Shown: in pieces, positions 23,842 to 36,656 of the stretch
Position numbering within the stretch: position 1 is the stretch's first letter
Layout: every line of letters begins with the position of its first letter
Assembly: GCA_009746045.1 (NCBI GenBank)
Contig: RPFO01000164.1
Span: 1,884,509-1,948,508 of the forward strand
DNA: 64,000 nt
Reading direction: 5' to 3'
Source: Mesostigma viride
Taxonomy: Eukaryota > Streptophyta > Mesostigmatophyceae > Mesostigmatales > Mesostigmataceae
Translations under genes and position numbers: made by a program
Notes under the pieces: model-generated
What the model saw: only the letters and a program-made list of their open reading frames with translations
Databases searched by the model: none
Told to the model about the DNA's origin: nothing

Positions 23842-24349
23842 TTTCTGAGCTATCTGCTCATTTTATAGTTATGTTGCGGCGGGCTCAAAGGGGGCCGATC
23901 TGCCGCCTGTAGCGTAGCTCTACCGTACGTCACCTACACCATGTTAGGTGCTTGTTGTTACTTAGGACTAGAGAGAGAAAGGGACCGGCGGTGCGCCGGT
24001 ACTAGTGCCTACTGGCAACCGTGCCCGCCCTTGATTGAGGGGGGCGCGGCGCCTTGAGACATGTGCTTTGTTTTCCATTTTCACACCGTACTTAGAGTGG
24101 TGTGGTGAACGTAGGGAGGCCTTTTTGCAGCTCCCACCCACCCACCCTCGCTGCTGTTGGGGACAAGATTGGACCAAGGGGGCATGTGCTGGGCCCCAGC
24201 ATGGTGAACTGGCCTAACTTGACAATGACTTGTACAATGATTTTGAGGGTGTGGCTAGGCTCAACTGTTAAAGCCTGCACACACTTATTGTAATAAACTT
24301 GTTTCTCTGGTAGGAAGGCACTCCAATGGACCTTAGCTTCAGCACCTAT
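23842..24349 (+). mobile_element. Internally deleted tandem copy of the 1.8-kb element
   Basis: The first 290 bases match 22023-22313 and the last 188 match 23654-23841. Between them about 28 unrelated bases (CCCACCCACCC...GTTGG) replace 1.34 kb. It abuts the full copy head to tail with no spacer. Confidence 0.72.
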
Positions 24350-24396
24350 CCCGGATTTGCCGCGGACACTTCGGCGCGGCGTCGGATTGATGTGGT

Positions 24397-25440
24397 GGCC
24401 TTGTACATGCCCGCCTACTACAGGCACTATACCAGCTGAGGCCTAGCCTTTTTAGTCATGTACATGTGTGCCTATGATGTGCCACACTCCAGACGATGCC
24501 TAGCCTTATTTAGTAATGTTGTTCCATCACCATTCATCTTCATCATCCTGAACGACTCGAAAACGCGGAAAAGATAACGGCAGGCTCGAGCTACCATGGT
24601 CCGGATTCTCCCGATTTCTGGCCTGCGCTGGTTGTCTCTTTGATGTTGTGCCCATGCAGGGAGTCACTCTCTGCTGAGAAGCCATGCCATAGCTCTTGTA
24701 TAGCCATGATGATCTTCCCCCTCACAGGCATGCTCCCCCCTTACCCGGGCATAGCGTGATAGACCATGAGGGTGCGGGTGCCCTGGTGCACCTAGAGCAA
24801 GTGTTGTTTACATTCCCACCCTTGCAGGAAGTAGCTTAGAATGTATTATAGGCCATATGCCCCTTCTCAGGGCTATGTGCTACATATACTCCCAACGGAG
24901 TTATGTTCCTAATTAATTTTTTCCGTTGGGAGTATATGTAGCACATAGCCCTGAGAAGGGGCATATGGCCTATAATACATTCTAAGCTACTTCCTGCAAG
25001 GGTGGGAATGTAGACGACACTTGCTCTAGGTGCACTAGGGCACCTGCACCACGTACCCAGAGTCTCGGGCAACTCCCAGCTAAGGGGAGCCTGTCATAGG
25101 TGGGGAAGATCAGCAAAGGCTATATACAAGAGCTAGGGCATGGCTTCTCAGCAGAGAGTGACTCCCTGCATGGGCACTGCATAATTAAATAAAGCTAGGC
25201 ATCATCTGGAGTGTGGCACATCATATAGGCACACATGTACATGAGTAAAAAGGCTAGGCCTAATTAAGCTGGTATAGTGCCTGTAGTAGGCGGGCATGTA
25301 CAAGGCCACTGTCTAACTATTCTACACTACTGCTGCTGTATTCCCCTAGGCTGGGGCGTCTGGAGTCGCTGGGGCCGCGGTGGTCGAGGGGGTCGCGTGC
25401 CAGGGCTTCTGGCGGCCGACGTAGGGCGTCCCCAACATCT
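24397..25440. repeat. Long palindrome of ORF1-element 3' regions
   Basis: Arms of roughly 400 bases meet near 24917, where CCCAACGGAG, TTATGTTCCTAATTAATT and CCGTTGGGAG lie back to back. The left arm is interrupted by the 120-bp dispersed repeat (24523-24642). The right arm extends through the 3' untranslated region into the last codons of an ORF1 copy in minus orientation (25320-25430). This is two family members joined at their 3' tails. Confidence 0.75.
24523..24642 (-). mobile_element. 120-bp dispersed repeat, copy 3, with target duplication
   Basis: The 7-bp direct repeat ATGTTGT (24516-24522, 24643-24649) flanks exactly the unit seen at 11437 and 43039. The insertion splits sequence that is continuous in other copies of the host arm (AATTATGCAGTGCCCATGCAG at 16696). 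It therefore moved as a unit. Confidence 0.75.
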
Positions 25441-26079
25441 ACTGCTCCAATTTTGGTACTTTTGAAATTCCATGCCTGGAGCGCAAAGTTTGCAATATAT
25501 GTGCCGTTTGTAGCTCTAGCTCTATAATAACCTGACCAACCCCGCATTCCTCAAAGTAGCACTTGTTGCCTATTCTCAAATGTTATGCGAATCACATGAT
25601 TAGGATCTGCTTCACGATTGCTATTGCTCGAGATTCAATTAAGAATGATTGAGATCAATAAATGATGAACCAAATAAACCAAATTAGGCCACTTGACAAG
25701 TTCATGATCCATTTAAATTGTACAATTAAGCGATTAATTAATTCATAAATCATACATTACATGGGATACCCCCGTCGACGAGCTAGTGGTACGTACAATG
25801 AAACATTTGAGTTTGTAACATGTCTCCATGGATATATACATGTATGCTGGACCTCGCGCATCTCAGCCCTCTAAGAAATGTTATTTGAACTCAGGTCTAG
25901 ATCTAAATATATACATGATCTGGATAATATTATACACTTCCTTAAAAGAGCATGAATCGAGCTTTACAATTCAGGACAAGGAACTCGTTTGCAAATCACG
26001 GCTGAAAGGCAAGTGCTCACAACGAAGCACGTGCTCTCAAGGCTGTCCACCTCGTCCAACCAAGCCCGGGCGAGCTGGC
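25441..26079. other. No gene recognised
   Basis: A/T-rich, with TTAATTAATTCATAAATC near 25734. It lies beyond the stop of the transposase-like gene (minus) and may contain its 3' untranslated region. No terminal inverted repeat was found by eye. Confidence 0.4.
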
Positions 26080-29000
26080 CTACTGAACAGGTCTCTTCTT
26101 GGCCAAGTTCGTGAGCCGTTTCTCGACGTCTGTCGGAATGGTCAAGATGGCCTGGCGATTGTTAGCTGGGTTGACAACAATGGTGTGTTCGAACCCCGCG
26201 TCCATGCACAGGTAGCAATTGACCAAGTTTGGCTGTTCAGGTTGGGCATCGGCGTCCATTTTGAACATCGTCGCCATACCCGGAAATCTGTCCCAGTAGC
26301 GCACCCCCACCACCCATTGTCCCTTACGGAACAACTCCCTATCGACCTTGCCGTTTCTGTCGGCCACTCGCCTCACGAAAGTAGCGGCCACCTGATAAGG
26401 CTCCTGCAAGACTTCCGCTAGCCAATATGGATGATCTGGATCGTGGGACTCATCACCAGAGTAGGACTCGACGGCAAAAATGTCTCGCAGCTTCAGTCTC
26501 CTTCCCATCATCGTCCTCTCTGCCTGTAGTCTGTTCAGTCGCGTCCCTGCGTGCCCCCCTTGTCCGTTTGGGTTCCTTTGCACTGGCTCCCCCAGTTTGT
26601 GGAGCTTCATCCGAGCACCTCCCACATTCCAGCCGTCCATGTCGGTCCACTCCTTTCGACAATCCCACCACCTTTCCTCGGCGCACGCACCGCCACAATA
26701 GCAGGAATACTGGCGCAGCATTAAGCGCGTCACATTCGACTTGTCCATGCGCCACCAGTGCGCCTTCTTCACTCCTTTGATTTCGCCGCGCCCTGGGCTG
26801 TAAGGAAGCACCTGCGCGTCGAAGACAAGATTTGCACAAGGGAAAGTTGAAGTTACGAGACCATCGAGCTAGTTGTGTTTTATTAAGCACTCCTGATCGC
26901 CAGGACTCCAAGAACGCCCTAGAAACGACGGCCGGCGTAACTATTCCCTGAACGAGGACTGTACACTTAATTACCTCGGGGAACTCGAAGAAGTTACGCC
27001 TGGTCGTTGTGGTCCCGCCCACCGCCCCCGACGCCAGATTCTCCACCAACTGGGCGGCCGTCTGTTTGTCCTGGTTCTCTTCCCTGATGTGCCACCTCCT
27101 CAACATGCACTTCACAGTCCCACCAGCTCCATCCACCTCCCCCTTTCCGTGCTGCTCCCCAAAGTAATTCCACTCAAATGACTCCAGGTGCGGATCCTCC
27201 GTCAGCAGCCGGGCCATTTCCGCGATCACATTCCTTGACTTGAACTGCATGGAGCAATTGTCCGACCACCCAATGAAGCGCTTCACCTCTACCCCTTCTG
27301 ACCGTAGTGTCGCCAGGATTTTGAGGATAGCAAAACGGAGGGCCCGCCCGTCCCTTTTCATTCCGCCCTGTCCGATGAAGTGAAACTCCCTTCTCACGAC
27401 CTTTCCCGACGCTGGATCCAAGTAGCGCACGATCCAGGGCATAAGGACGAATGTGACTGGATGCCAATACTGTGCTTGGAGATTGTGATAGGTGTAAGAC
27501 TGGTAGTTCTCGGCGTAATCTGTGTGGCATACAAGGTCCCCCACCCGCATCCTTGAGAGACATTCCTTGGAGGCGTCCGCTTGCCACCACGCGTTGAAGC
27601 AATGCTGGATGAAGTCCGGCCACTTGTCCACAATCGCCTCCTTTAGCTCCGTTGGTGTGGACTTGACGTCGACTTGCGTCAATCGCTGCCCACCAGCCTT
27701 TGCGATCTCGTCACAGTCGTCCTGCATATGCGCAATGTGCACATACAGAAAAGACATCAACTTCGACCCACCAATGACCTGTAGGAAGAAAAAAGACAGG
27801 ACCTCAGGAAAAATTGAAAAAGAAACGCCTTGGGGCGCAACCACTCCACTAAAAATTACCTCTGGCCCAAGAACCTCAGGAAACATTGCTTAAGAAACGC
27901 CTTGGGGCGCAACCACTCCACTAAAAATTACCTCTGGCCCAAGAACCTCAGGAAACATTGCAAAAGAAACGCCTTGGGGCGCAACCACTCCACTAAAAAT
28001 TACCTCTGGCCCAAGAACCGCACCCGGCGGCACATCCTGCATCTCGTATCTGGTCCATGAAATCAGGTGGTTGGAAGCCTCCTCCCGTTCGCATAACATG
28101 AAGTTCCGAATTCCACACTTGGGAGCCCGGCAAGTGCCCAACACACAAGCCTTACGCCGGATCGAGCAAACCCCCAACTCCTCGCCCAGGTCATGATCGG
28201 GCACCCCTTCCTCGTCGTCCAGCACCCTCCCATGCATGGGCAGATCCTCAAGTTCGCCCTGAAAAGGCTGAACCTGCGGCCGCGACGACCCCACAGACGA
28301 CCTCGAACCTCCCCCCTCCCTCATCCCCTCCACCTCACAAGTAAACTTGTTCACCCACTCTGTCGTGTGAGTGGCTTTGAAAATGGAACATGTGGGCACG
28401 GAGGACCCCACGTCGAGCTGGCTACCATGATCGCACGCGTGGCATTCAGGTCCGCACTCGCATCTGGCATGAAAAGTTGCACGAAATTTGGCCAACCCCC
28501 CAACCATGGACTGCATGGTAGTGTGGTGCTGGCATGCGCACAAGTTCCGCATTTTCCACCGCCCCTTGACGCATGCGGGCATATGCTTGCAAAAAGAAGT
28601 GTATCCCACATGAACTGTGCTCTTCTGATTCGTGCGAGGCATTGACATCCCCTCCTCCGTCTCCATAATCACCTGATTTCCCCCCCTCACGCCCTCCTCT
28701 CCCTCCACCCCCCCCCCTCCCTAGTGTCCATCCGCCGCGGTGGCTTCAACTCCGGATGGCGGGAAATGAACACTTCGTAAATCTTCGACTTGGAGACAGT
28801 ATAGTAGCGCGCACCCTCCGAAAACGCTAGTGTATGTTTGTAATCCTTTCTTGTCCATTCACAATGAACATCCTTCATGTTCGGAGACGCCCGCGTCAAG
28901 TTATCATCCCTCCAGCACGCTTGTATCAGGGCAATGACTTCCGTCGGAAGCTCGTCTTTCCTCCTCCTCCTCTCTGGCGCACTCATCAAAAGGTCGTCCT

Positions 29001-29502
29001 CCCCTTCTTCCATTCCATCCCTGTGACCCCGAACAGTTGCGACAAAGCGCCTGTCAATCCCGAACGCGCGCTCCACAATCCTGTCCGGGACGCCCTCCAT
29101 TGCCTTCGTAACAAGTCCACACAAGGCCCACCTAAGCCCACGATCCTTCTCAGATGTTCCCAAGTCGCCAAAAGCCTTCTTGATGGTATCCCGAAGAGAT
29201 TCCGCCCAACTTTCAGGAAGCCCGTCGTCACAGTTCTTCCTCTTCTTAATGCCGTTGCTCTCGGCCACCATGGCATTTAGTCTTGAAGCTGCGCAAGACA
29301 GAACCTCCGCGCTCATCTCTGGCGTCCTGTGGTTGTTTGCTTTCACGCGTTCCGCCATGATAGGAAAGATGTCATTGGCAATTTTGTACCCCTTGTTCTC
29401 GATGTACTTGTCGCTCCGGGGACCGCGAAGTGCAGGCTCCCGGTCGTCCTTGGACAAGGGACGCGAACCGTCGGAAACGGCCCCCCGCCCCGATTGCGCC
29501 AT
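26080..29502 (-). CDS. Intron-containing DDE-transposase-like protein, one frame break
   Basis: The minus strand reads from ATG 29502 (MAQSGRGAVSDGS). The frame is open to a 10-G run at 28708-28717, where it shifts. It continues 28707-28004, then 27778-26975, then 26811-26080. Both introns have donor GAG|GTAATT and acceptor ACAG or GCAG, in phase 0. About 1,000 residues. The N-terminal part is Lys/Arg/Glu-rich with a helical DNA-binding look. A Cys/His cluster (CACQHH...CECGPECHACDHG) precedes the core. The core has HTDYAENY, SDNCSMQFKSR and HGKGEVDGAGG, the three acidic-motif blocks of a transposase-like family common in uncharacterised animal and protist proteins; I take the D, D and E/D there as catalytic candidates. 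The C-terminus (YWLAEVLQEPYQV...GVRYWDRF) resembles a BAH or Tudor-like reader. Superfamily not determined. The G-run shift may be a real mutation or a sequencing error. Confidence 0.65.
27801..28016 (-). repeat. Triplicated 72-bp unit carrying a splice donor
   Basis: Three 72-base units (starts 27801, 27873, 27945) each contain, on the minus strand, CCAGAG|GTAATTTTTAG, the exon end and donor of the intron 28003-27779. As 72 is a multiple of three and the unit has no stop, use of the inner donors (27931, 27859) would add 24 or 48 residues in frame. Confidence 0.75.
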
Positions 29503-29639
29503 CAGACTTTGGTCAGACGGCAGCTGATTTTTTTCGCCTCTTAATCCCGCGGCACCGAAAGCCCTGAGGATGAGTAATGATAAATAATCACCATTAAAGA
29601 CACGACGAAAACGATGGGCATCAAACAAGAACGACAAGC

Positions 29640-30205
29640 GTCATTAATAACGCCGGCCGGCGCAACTGGATACATGTAAACCATACAAAAGTGATTTTAT
29701 GAAACACATACAGTTTGTCATTAATAACGACGGCCGGCGTAACTCGGGCGCAATTAAAAACCATTAAGAAGCAACTCAGGATATGCAGGCAGAAATCCTT
29801 CAGGTGTAAAAAAGATGTACAAACACACTTTTGGTAATGGGGCCTGATTGCGCAACTGCAAGATACCATTGGAAACGCCGGCCGGCGCAACTGGATGCAT
29901 GTACATAAACCATACAAAAGTGATTTGCACAAAACCCCTACAATTTGTCATGAGTAACGACGGCCGGCGTAACTCGGTTGCATTTGAAAACCACAAAGAA
30001 GCAACTCAGGTAGTGAAGGCGGAAATCCCAGAGGTGATAAAATGTTCACCAACACAAAATGTTGATAAGCGTGCAAGCTTTTGCAAGTGCGCGCAAGATA
30101 CCATTGGAAACGCCGGCCGGCGCAACTGGAACACCAAAACAAAAAACTTGATTTGCACGAAACCCATTCAGTTCGTCATGGATAACGACGGCCGGCGCAA
30201 CTTCA
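29640..30205. repeat. Alternating palindromic-motif repeats beside the transposase-like gene
   Basis: Two related motifs alternate: AACGCCGGCCGGCGCAACTG (about 29648, 29876, 30109) and AACGACGGCCGGCGTAACTC (about 29727, 29958, variant 30184). The pair recurs every 230 bases, with flanks such as CCATACAAAAGTGATTT shared. The core GCCGGCCGGC is self-complementary. One more copy (ACGACGGCCGGCGTAACT) lies in the gene's second intron at 26927-26944. Position upstream of a transposase-like gene suggests binding sites or a promoter; this is inference. Confidence 0.7.
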
Positions 30206-32520
30206 TGGCACTCACCACTTTCACCAAATGCCATGTCGCCATTATATTGAGGAAAGCGAAGTATGCCCACTTAAAGCTGTGGTCTGCAGAACATTGACAC
30301 AAAATATGCATGGTATTTCAAGCAATGAATGCTATGTGTCAGGCATCAATGTCTTTATTGTATCCAAATGTGGTTAGGACGGAGGTTTACATTGGTTGCT
30401 ATTTTAAGACAATGGCGTATAACCAAACATTGCACACACTCAAGAGTGTACTTATGCTGAACTGGAAAGGAACAATAAACCCCAATAAGGTAGATATTTT
30501 TCTTTTACATTTTAATTTTTTATATACTAGTTTATATAATATTATATTATATTAATTATATTATGCTATATTATGTTATATGAAATAACATTAAAATTAA
30601 CATAAAATTAAAATTATATATTAATTATAGTATATTATATAATTTATATTATATATTATATTCACGATGCTCTGTGTATTAATGAGATATCAGACACACC
30701 TACATCACATCGCCTTCGCCTTGATGTTTCCGTTGTATGGGTCCGGTCGGGCGTTGGTAGCTGGTCGACAACAATTCTACATTTCCTAAAAAAAAATGCG
30801 ACCGTGCCTACATTCGAAGGCGCGCTGTGGCTGACCTGAACTATCGGTGAACACCTCGGCGTCACTTGACCGGCCTAGGTTGACATTTCGGCAGAGTAAC
30901 GCTGCTTAAAGGATCATTGCGTAGTTCGAGCGATTTGGCTCTTTATATATGTTTTTGGAGACGACGAGCAAGCATCCGATTGGTCAGCCAATTCCTGTCC
31001 AGTCCTCGGACAGTGTCCAATCCGGTGCTTGGGATCCAGAAAACGTGCTCGAGCCTGGCCACTCTGTCGCGGGCGCCGCGCTAGTGGCGTCGCGCCCAAA
31101 CCTGACCAGGCCATAGGAAAGGGCGGGGGCGAATGCAAGAATTATTGTTATATCCTGACCTGTCCTGGGGAAGGTCCGGGGCGAATGCAAGAATTAATAT
31201 ACCTGCGTATGCAACCAACACGGCCGATCCACATACATAATCCGACTGAGCTGGACGGTACGGACCAAATTTCGGTGCAAATTGAGGCCCAAAAGCTATG
31301 TCGGCACGGTGCGCGCACCCCTTGCGGTAGTGGCCATGGCGACTGCCTTTAGACGAAACGTGACAAATCTGGCACGCGGAAAGCAGAAAAAATGCTCGAT
31401 TGTTGGAGAAAATTAGTTACTGATTCTAATTTATGGCGGGATGGTTGCGATCTATAATGTCGCGGGCTTTTTTTCTTTGCCATCGGCAGGGGGGGTCCGG
31501 CCTGAATTTCTGTCGGGATGAATAAAGTATAATGGATGCCTGCCGGGTTGATTGTCGATTGTTGCCAGTTTTGATGGTCGTAAGGAAAGCTAGTTTAATG
31601 ATGTTTCTAAAGCCGTAAAAATTCCCGCTGCTATCTTTACCTTTCCCGTCATTTTGCGGTAAGATAACATTAGCCCTGCGCGATGCGTACTGCCCAACCA
31701 CTCCATGAAAGGGTGGACTTTCTTGTGCGCCTGGGCACGAATAAATGCCCGTTATGGTACGTTCTTGTGTTAAACGTCTTAAGCTAGCGTTTTCCTGCTT
31801 TCTTAGCTCGTTGAGCGTAAGCTTTTTGCCTTCTTTCCGGCCAGATGCAGCCAGAAAGTTGCGGGTCCTGGCGCTGCATCGCTGGATTCCTGGGTGTCTT
31901 TTAGCTAGTTAATCGTCTGTGACGTGGCTGGCTTTCTGCAGCGCGTGGCCCGCAACCTGTCGGGAAGGTGTAATGCTTTTATTTCCATGCTTCTCTGAAA
32001 TTTCTTGTGCTTTATAGACAGTTGTGTTCGAGGAAATTCACGCGGTCTTCCTAAGCAGCGGCATCATTTTCCCCAGACACTGACGAGCTGGCACCTGTCT
32101 CCTAAAGAGAGCGGCTCGTGCTTGTTAGAAAGGAGGCAGTGTGCATTTTGCGGGACACAATGCTTTGGTGGCACATGCGTCAGGTAGGCTGTTCCAATGG
32201 TCTCTTCACCTTTCCCACTGAGTAAATGTTAGCATTTGTCATGCTAACCAGAGCAGCTAGCCACAGGTTGGCTGGATAAAAAGTCAGCTTATTTTCTCTT
32301 TATATACTGCGTGTGTGGTCCTCCACGTGTCCGGCTTGTTGGGCATTTTGGAAGAGGGTTTATAATGTGTTGTTGGGTGGAACAACTTGGTTGTTGGCAC
32401 AAAATCACACATTATTAGCCTGAGATAGGCATGACATATGCTGCTCAGGCGTGTCGTCCTACCAGCCTTGTTGTTAAGGGTAGACTCACAAGGCTGGCTG
32501 TGCCGATGGAGGGGTGGGGC
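30206..32520. other. No gene recognised; A/T-rich core
   Basis: The stretch 30490-30665 is nearly pure A/T with TATATTA-type words. Elsewhere open frames are under 110 codons and unrecognised. AATAAA occurs near 30472. Nothing else can be supported. Confidence 0.45.
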
Positions 32521-32526
32521 GTGCTA

Positions 32527-32950
32527 GCCCCCCCCACACCCACGCATGCATGCTAGCCCACCCCCACACCCACGCATGCATGCTAGCCCACACTCACACC
32601 CACGCATGCATGCTAGCCCACCCCCACACCCACGCATGCATGCTAGCCCCCCCACACACCCACGCATGCATGCCAGCCCCCCCCACACCCACGCATGCAT
32701 GACAGCCCCCCCCACACCCACGCATGCATGCTAGCCCCACACACACACCCACGCATGCATGCCAGCCCCCATACACACCCACGCATGCATGCCAGCCCCC
32801 CCACACTTACGCATGCATGCTAGCCCCCCACACACACCCACGCATGCATGCCAGCCCCCCACACACCCACGCATGCAGGCTAGCCCACCCCCACACCCAC
32901 GCATGCATGCCAGCCCACCCCCACACCCACGCGTGCATGCCAGCCCACCC
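32527..32950. repeat. Minisatellite of about 30 bp (14 units)
   Basis: Units of CACACCCACGCATGCATGCT plus AGCCCNC recur about every 29-31 bases, with C/A spacer length varying. Open frames on both strands are products of the period. Confidence 0.9.
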
Positions 32951-33219
32951 CTAGCTTGAGCGTGCTTGTAAAGTTTTTGCATGGTTTATTAAAATGAGTG
33001 GAATATGTATTTATTGCATTAAATGTTAATTTTATCATGAATGAAAATGGTCAACATTGCCGAAGTGCCCCTAAATTGCTCAATATTGTGTGCTCAAGAA
33101 TTCAATGAGGATTGTCATCATGGAAACCCGCACAAATTCACGATTCCGGGCATGCATGTGAAAGTATCAAGAACAATTTTCAATTAAGAATGGTATCTCA
33201 TTGTTCCATGAATCAATAT

Positions 33220-36200
33220 GACTCCATGTACGTAGACAAGCCATGATGACCCCATGGGAGCCTAAATCCTCATCATTAAATACATAAATGCCACCCATGT
33301 ACGTAGACGGGCCATGATGACACCAATGGAGCCTGAATCCTCATCATTTTGTTTTCTTTGACATCCATGTACATACGTAGGCCAGCCATGATGACACCAA
33401 TGGAGCCTGAATCCTCATCATTAATTACATACATGCCATCCATGTACGTAGACAGGCCATGATGACACCATGGGAGCCTGAATCCTCATCATTTACTATT
33501 CCTTGACATCCATGTACGTAGACGGGCCATGATGACACCATGGGAGCCTGAATCCTCATCATTAAATACATAAATGACATCCATGTACGTAGACAGGCCA
33601 TGATGACACCATGGGAGCCTGAATCCTCATCATTTACTATTCCTTGACATCCATGTACGTAGACGGGCCATGATGACACCATGGGAGCCTGAATCCTCAT
33701 CATTTACTATCTATTCCTTGACATCCATGTACGTAGACGGGCCATGATGACACCATGGGAGCCTGAATCCTCATCATTTTGTTTTCTTTGACATCCATGT
33801 ACATACGTAGGCCAGCCATGATGACACCAATGGAGCCTGAATCCTCATCATTAATTACATACATGCCATCCATGTACGTAGACAGGCCATGATGACACCA
33901 TGGGAGCCTGAATACTCATCATTTACTATTCCTTGACATCCATGTACGTGGACGGGCCATGATGACACCATGGGAGCCTGAATCCTCATGATTTACTATT
34001 CCTTGACATCCATGTACGTAGGCCAGCCATGGAGACACCATGGGAGCCTGAATCCTCCTCATTAATTACATACATGCCATCCATGTACGTAGACAGGCGA
34101 TGATGACACCATGGGAGCCTAAATCCTCCTCATGAATTACATAAATGCCAACCATGTACATAGGCCAGCCATGGAGAGTCACACCATGGGAGCCTGAATC
34201 CTCCTCATTAATTACATACATGCCAACCATGTACGTAGGCCAGCCATGATGACACCATGGGAGCCTGAATCCTCATCATTTACTTTTCCTTGACATCCAT
34301 GTACGTAGACGGGCCATGATGACACCATGGGAGCCTGAATCCTCATCATTAATAACATAAATGCCATCCATGTACGTAGGCCAGCCATGATGACACCATG
34401 GGAGCCTGAATCCTCATCATTTACTATTCCTTGACATCCATGGACGTAGGCCAGCCATGGAGACACCATGGGAGCCTGAATCCTCCTCATTAATTACATA
34501 AATGCCAACCATGTACGTAGACAAGCCATGATGACACCATGGGAGCCTGAATCCTAATCATTTACTATTCCTTGACATCCATGTACGTAGACGGGCCATG
34601 ATGACACCATGGGAGCCTGAATCCTCATCATTTACTATTCCTTGACATCCATGTACGTAGGCCAGCCATGGAGACACCATGGGAGCCTGAATCCTCCTCA
34701 TTAATTACATAAATGCCAACCATGTACGTAGACAAGCCATGATGACACCATGGGAGCCTGAATCCTCATCATTTACTATTCCTTGACATCCATGTACGTA
34801 GGCCAGCCATGGAGACACCATGGGAGCCTGAATCCTCCTCATTATTTACATAAATGCCAACCATGTACGTAGACAAGCCATGGATGTCAAGGAAAAGTAA
34901 ATGATGAGGATTCAGGCTCCCATGGTGTCATCATGGCTTGTCTACGTACATGGAACCTTGGCATGTATGTAATTAATGAGGAGGATTCAGGCTCCCATGG
35001 TGTGACTCTCCATGGCTGGCCTATGTACATGGTTGGCATTTATGTAATTCATGAGGAGGATTTAGGCTCCCATGGTGTCATCATCGCCTGTGTACGTACA
35101 TGGATGGCATTTATGTAATTAATGATGAGGATTCAGGCTCCATTGGTGTCATCATGGCTTGTCTACGTACATGGATGTCATTTATGTAATTAATGATGAG
35201 GATTCAGGCTCCCATGGTGTCATCATGGCCCGTCTACGTACATGCACATGTCAAAGAAAAAAAAAATGAGGAGGATTTAGGCTCCCATGGTGTCATCATG
35301 GCCCGTGTACGTACATGGATGGCATGTATGTAGTTAATGATGAGGATTCAGGCTCCCATGGTGTCATCATGGCCCGTCTACGTACATGGATGGCATTTAT
35401 GTAATTAATGATGAGGATTCAGGCTCCCATGGTGTCATCATGGCTTGTCTACGTACATGGATGGCATTTATGTAATTAATGATGAGGATTCAGGCTCCCA
35501 TGGTGTCTCCATGGCCCGTCTACGTACATGAATGGCAAGTATGTAATTAATGAGGAGGATTCAGGCTCCCATGGTGTCATCATGGCCCGTGTACGTACAT
35601 GGATGGCATGTATGTAATTAATGATGAGGATTCAGGCTCCCATGGTGTCATCATGGCCCGTCTACGTACATGGATGTCATTTATGTAATTAATGATGAGG
35701 ATTCAGGCTCCCATGGTGTCATCATGGCCCGTCTACGTACATGGATGTCAAAGAAAAAAAAAATGATGAGGATTCAGGCTCCCATGGGGTCATCATGGCT
35801 TGTCTACGTACATGGATGGCATGTATGTAATTAATGAGGAGGATTCAGGCTCCCATGGTGTCTCCATGGCTGGCCTACGTACATGAATGGCATTTATGTA
35901 ATTAATGATGAGGATTCAGGCTCCCATGGTGTCATCATTGCCCGTGTACGTACATGGATGGCATTTTTGTATATAATGATGAGGATTCAGGCTCCCATGG
36001 TGTCATCATGGCCCGTCTACGTACATGGATGGCATGTATATGTAATTAATGATTAGGATTCAGGCTCCCATGGTGTCATCATGGCTTGTCTACGTACATG
36101 GTTGGCATTTATGTAATTAATGAGGAGGATTTAGGCTCCCATGGTGTCATCATGGCTGGCCTACGTACATGGATGGCATTTATGTTATTAATGATGAGGA

Positions 36201-36656
36201 TTCAGGCTCCCATGGTGTCATCATGGCCCGTCTACGTACATGGATGTCAAGGAAAAGTAAATGATGAGGATTCAGGCTCCCATGGTGTCATCATGGCCCG
36301 TCTACGTACATGGTTGGCATTTATGTAATTAATGAGGAGGATTTAGGCTCCCATGGTGTCATCATGGCCCGTGTACGTACATGGATGTCAAGGAAAAGTA
36401 AATGATGAGGATTCAGGCTCCCATGGTGTCATCATGGCTTGTCTACGTACATGGTTGGCATTTATGTAATTAATGAGGAGGATTCAGGCTCCCATGGTGT
36501 CATCATGGCTGGCCTACGTACATGAATGGCATTTATGTAATTAATGATGAGGATTCAGGCTCCCATGGGGTCATCATGGCCCGTCTACGTACATGGATGG
36601 CATTTTTGTATATAATGATGAGGATTCAGGCTCCCATGGTGTCATCATGGCTTGTC
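33220..36656. repeat. 71-bp satellite array with an orientation switch
   Basis: Units are about 71 bases and carry TACGTACATGG, CCATGGTGTCATCATGG and GATGAGGATTCAGGCTCCCA. Up to about 34878 they read in one orientation (GGAGCCTGAATCCTCATCAT); from there to the LINE they read in the other. Two linker types alternate, TTACTATTCCTTGAC and TTAATTACATAAATGCC. The array resumes at 48481 beyond the LINE. Confidence 0.92.

Noticed and set aside
32514-32982. Overlapping frames with HACM / ACMRGC repeats
   Set aside because: Products of a 30-bp minisatellite on both strands.
33425-36328. Frames of 60-92 codons in the 71-bp satellite
   Set aside because: All are the same satellite unit translated; no start context, no conservation beyond the repeat.
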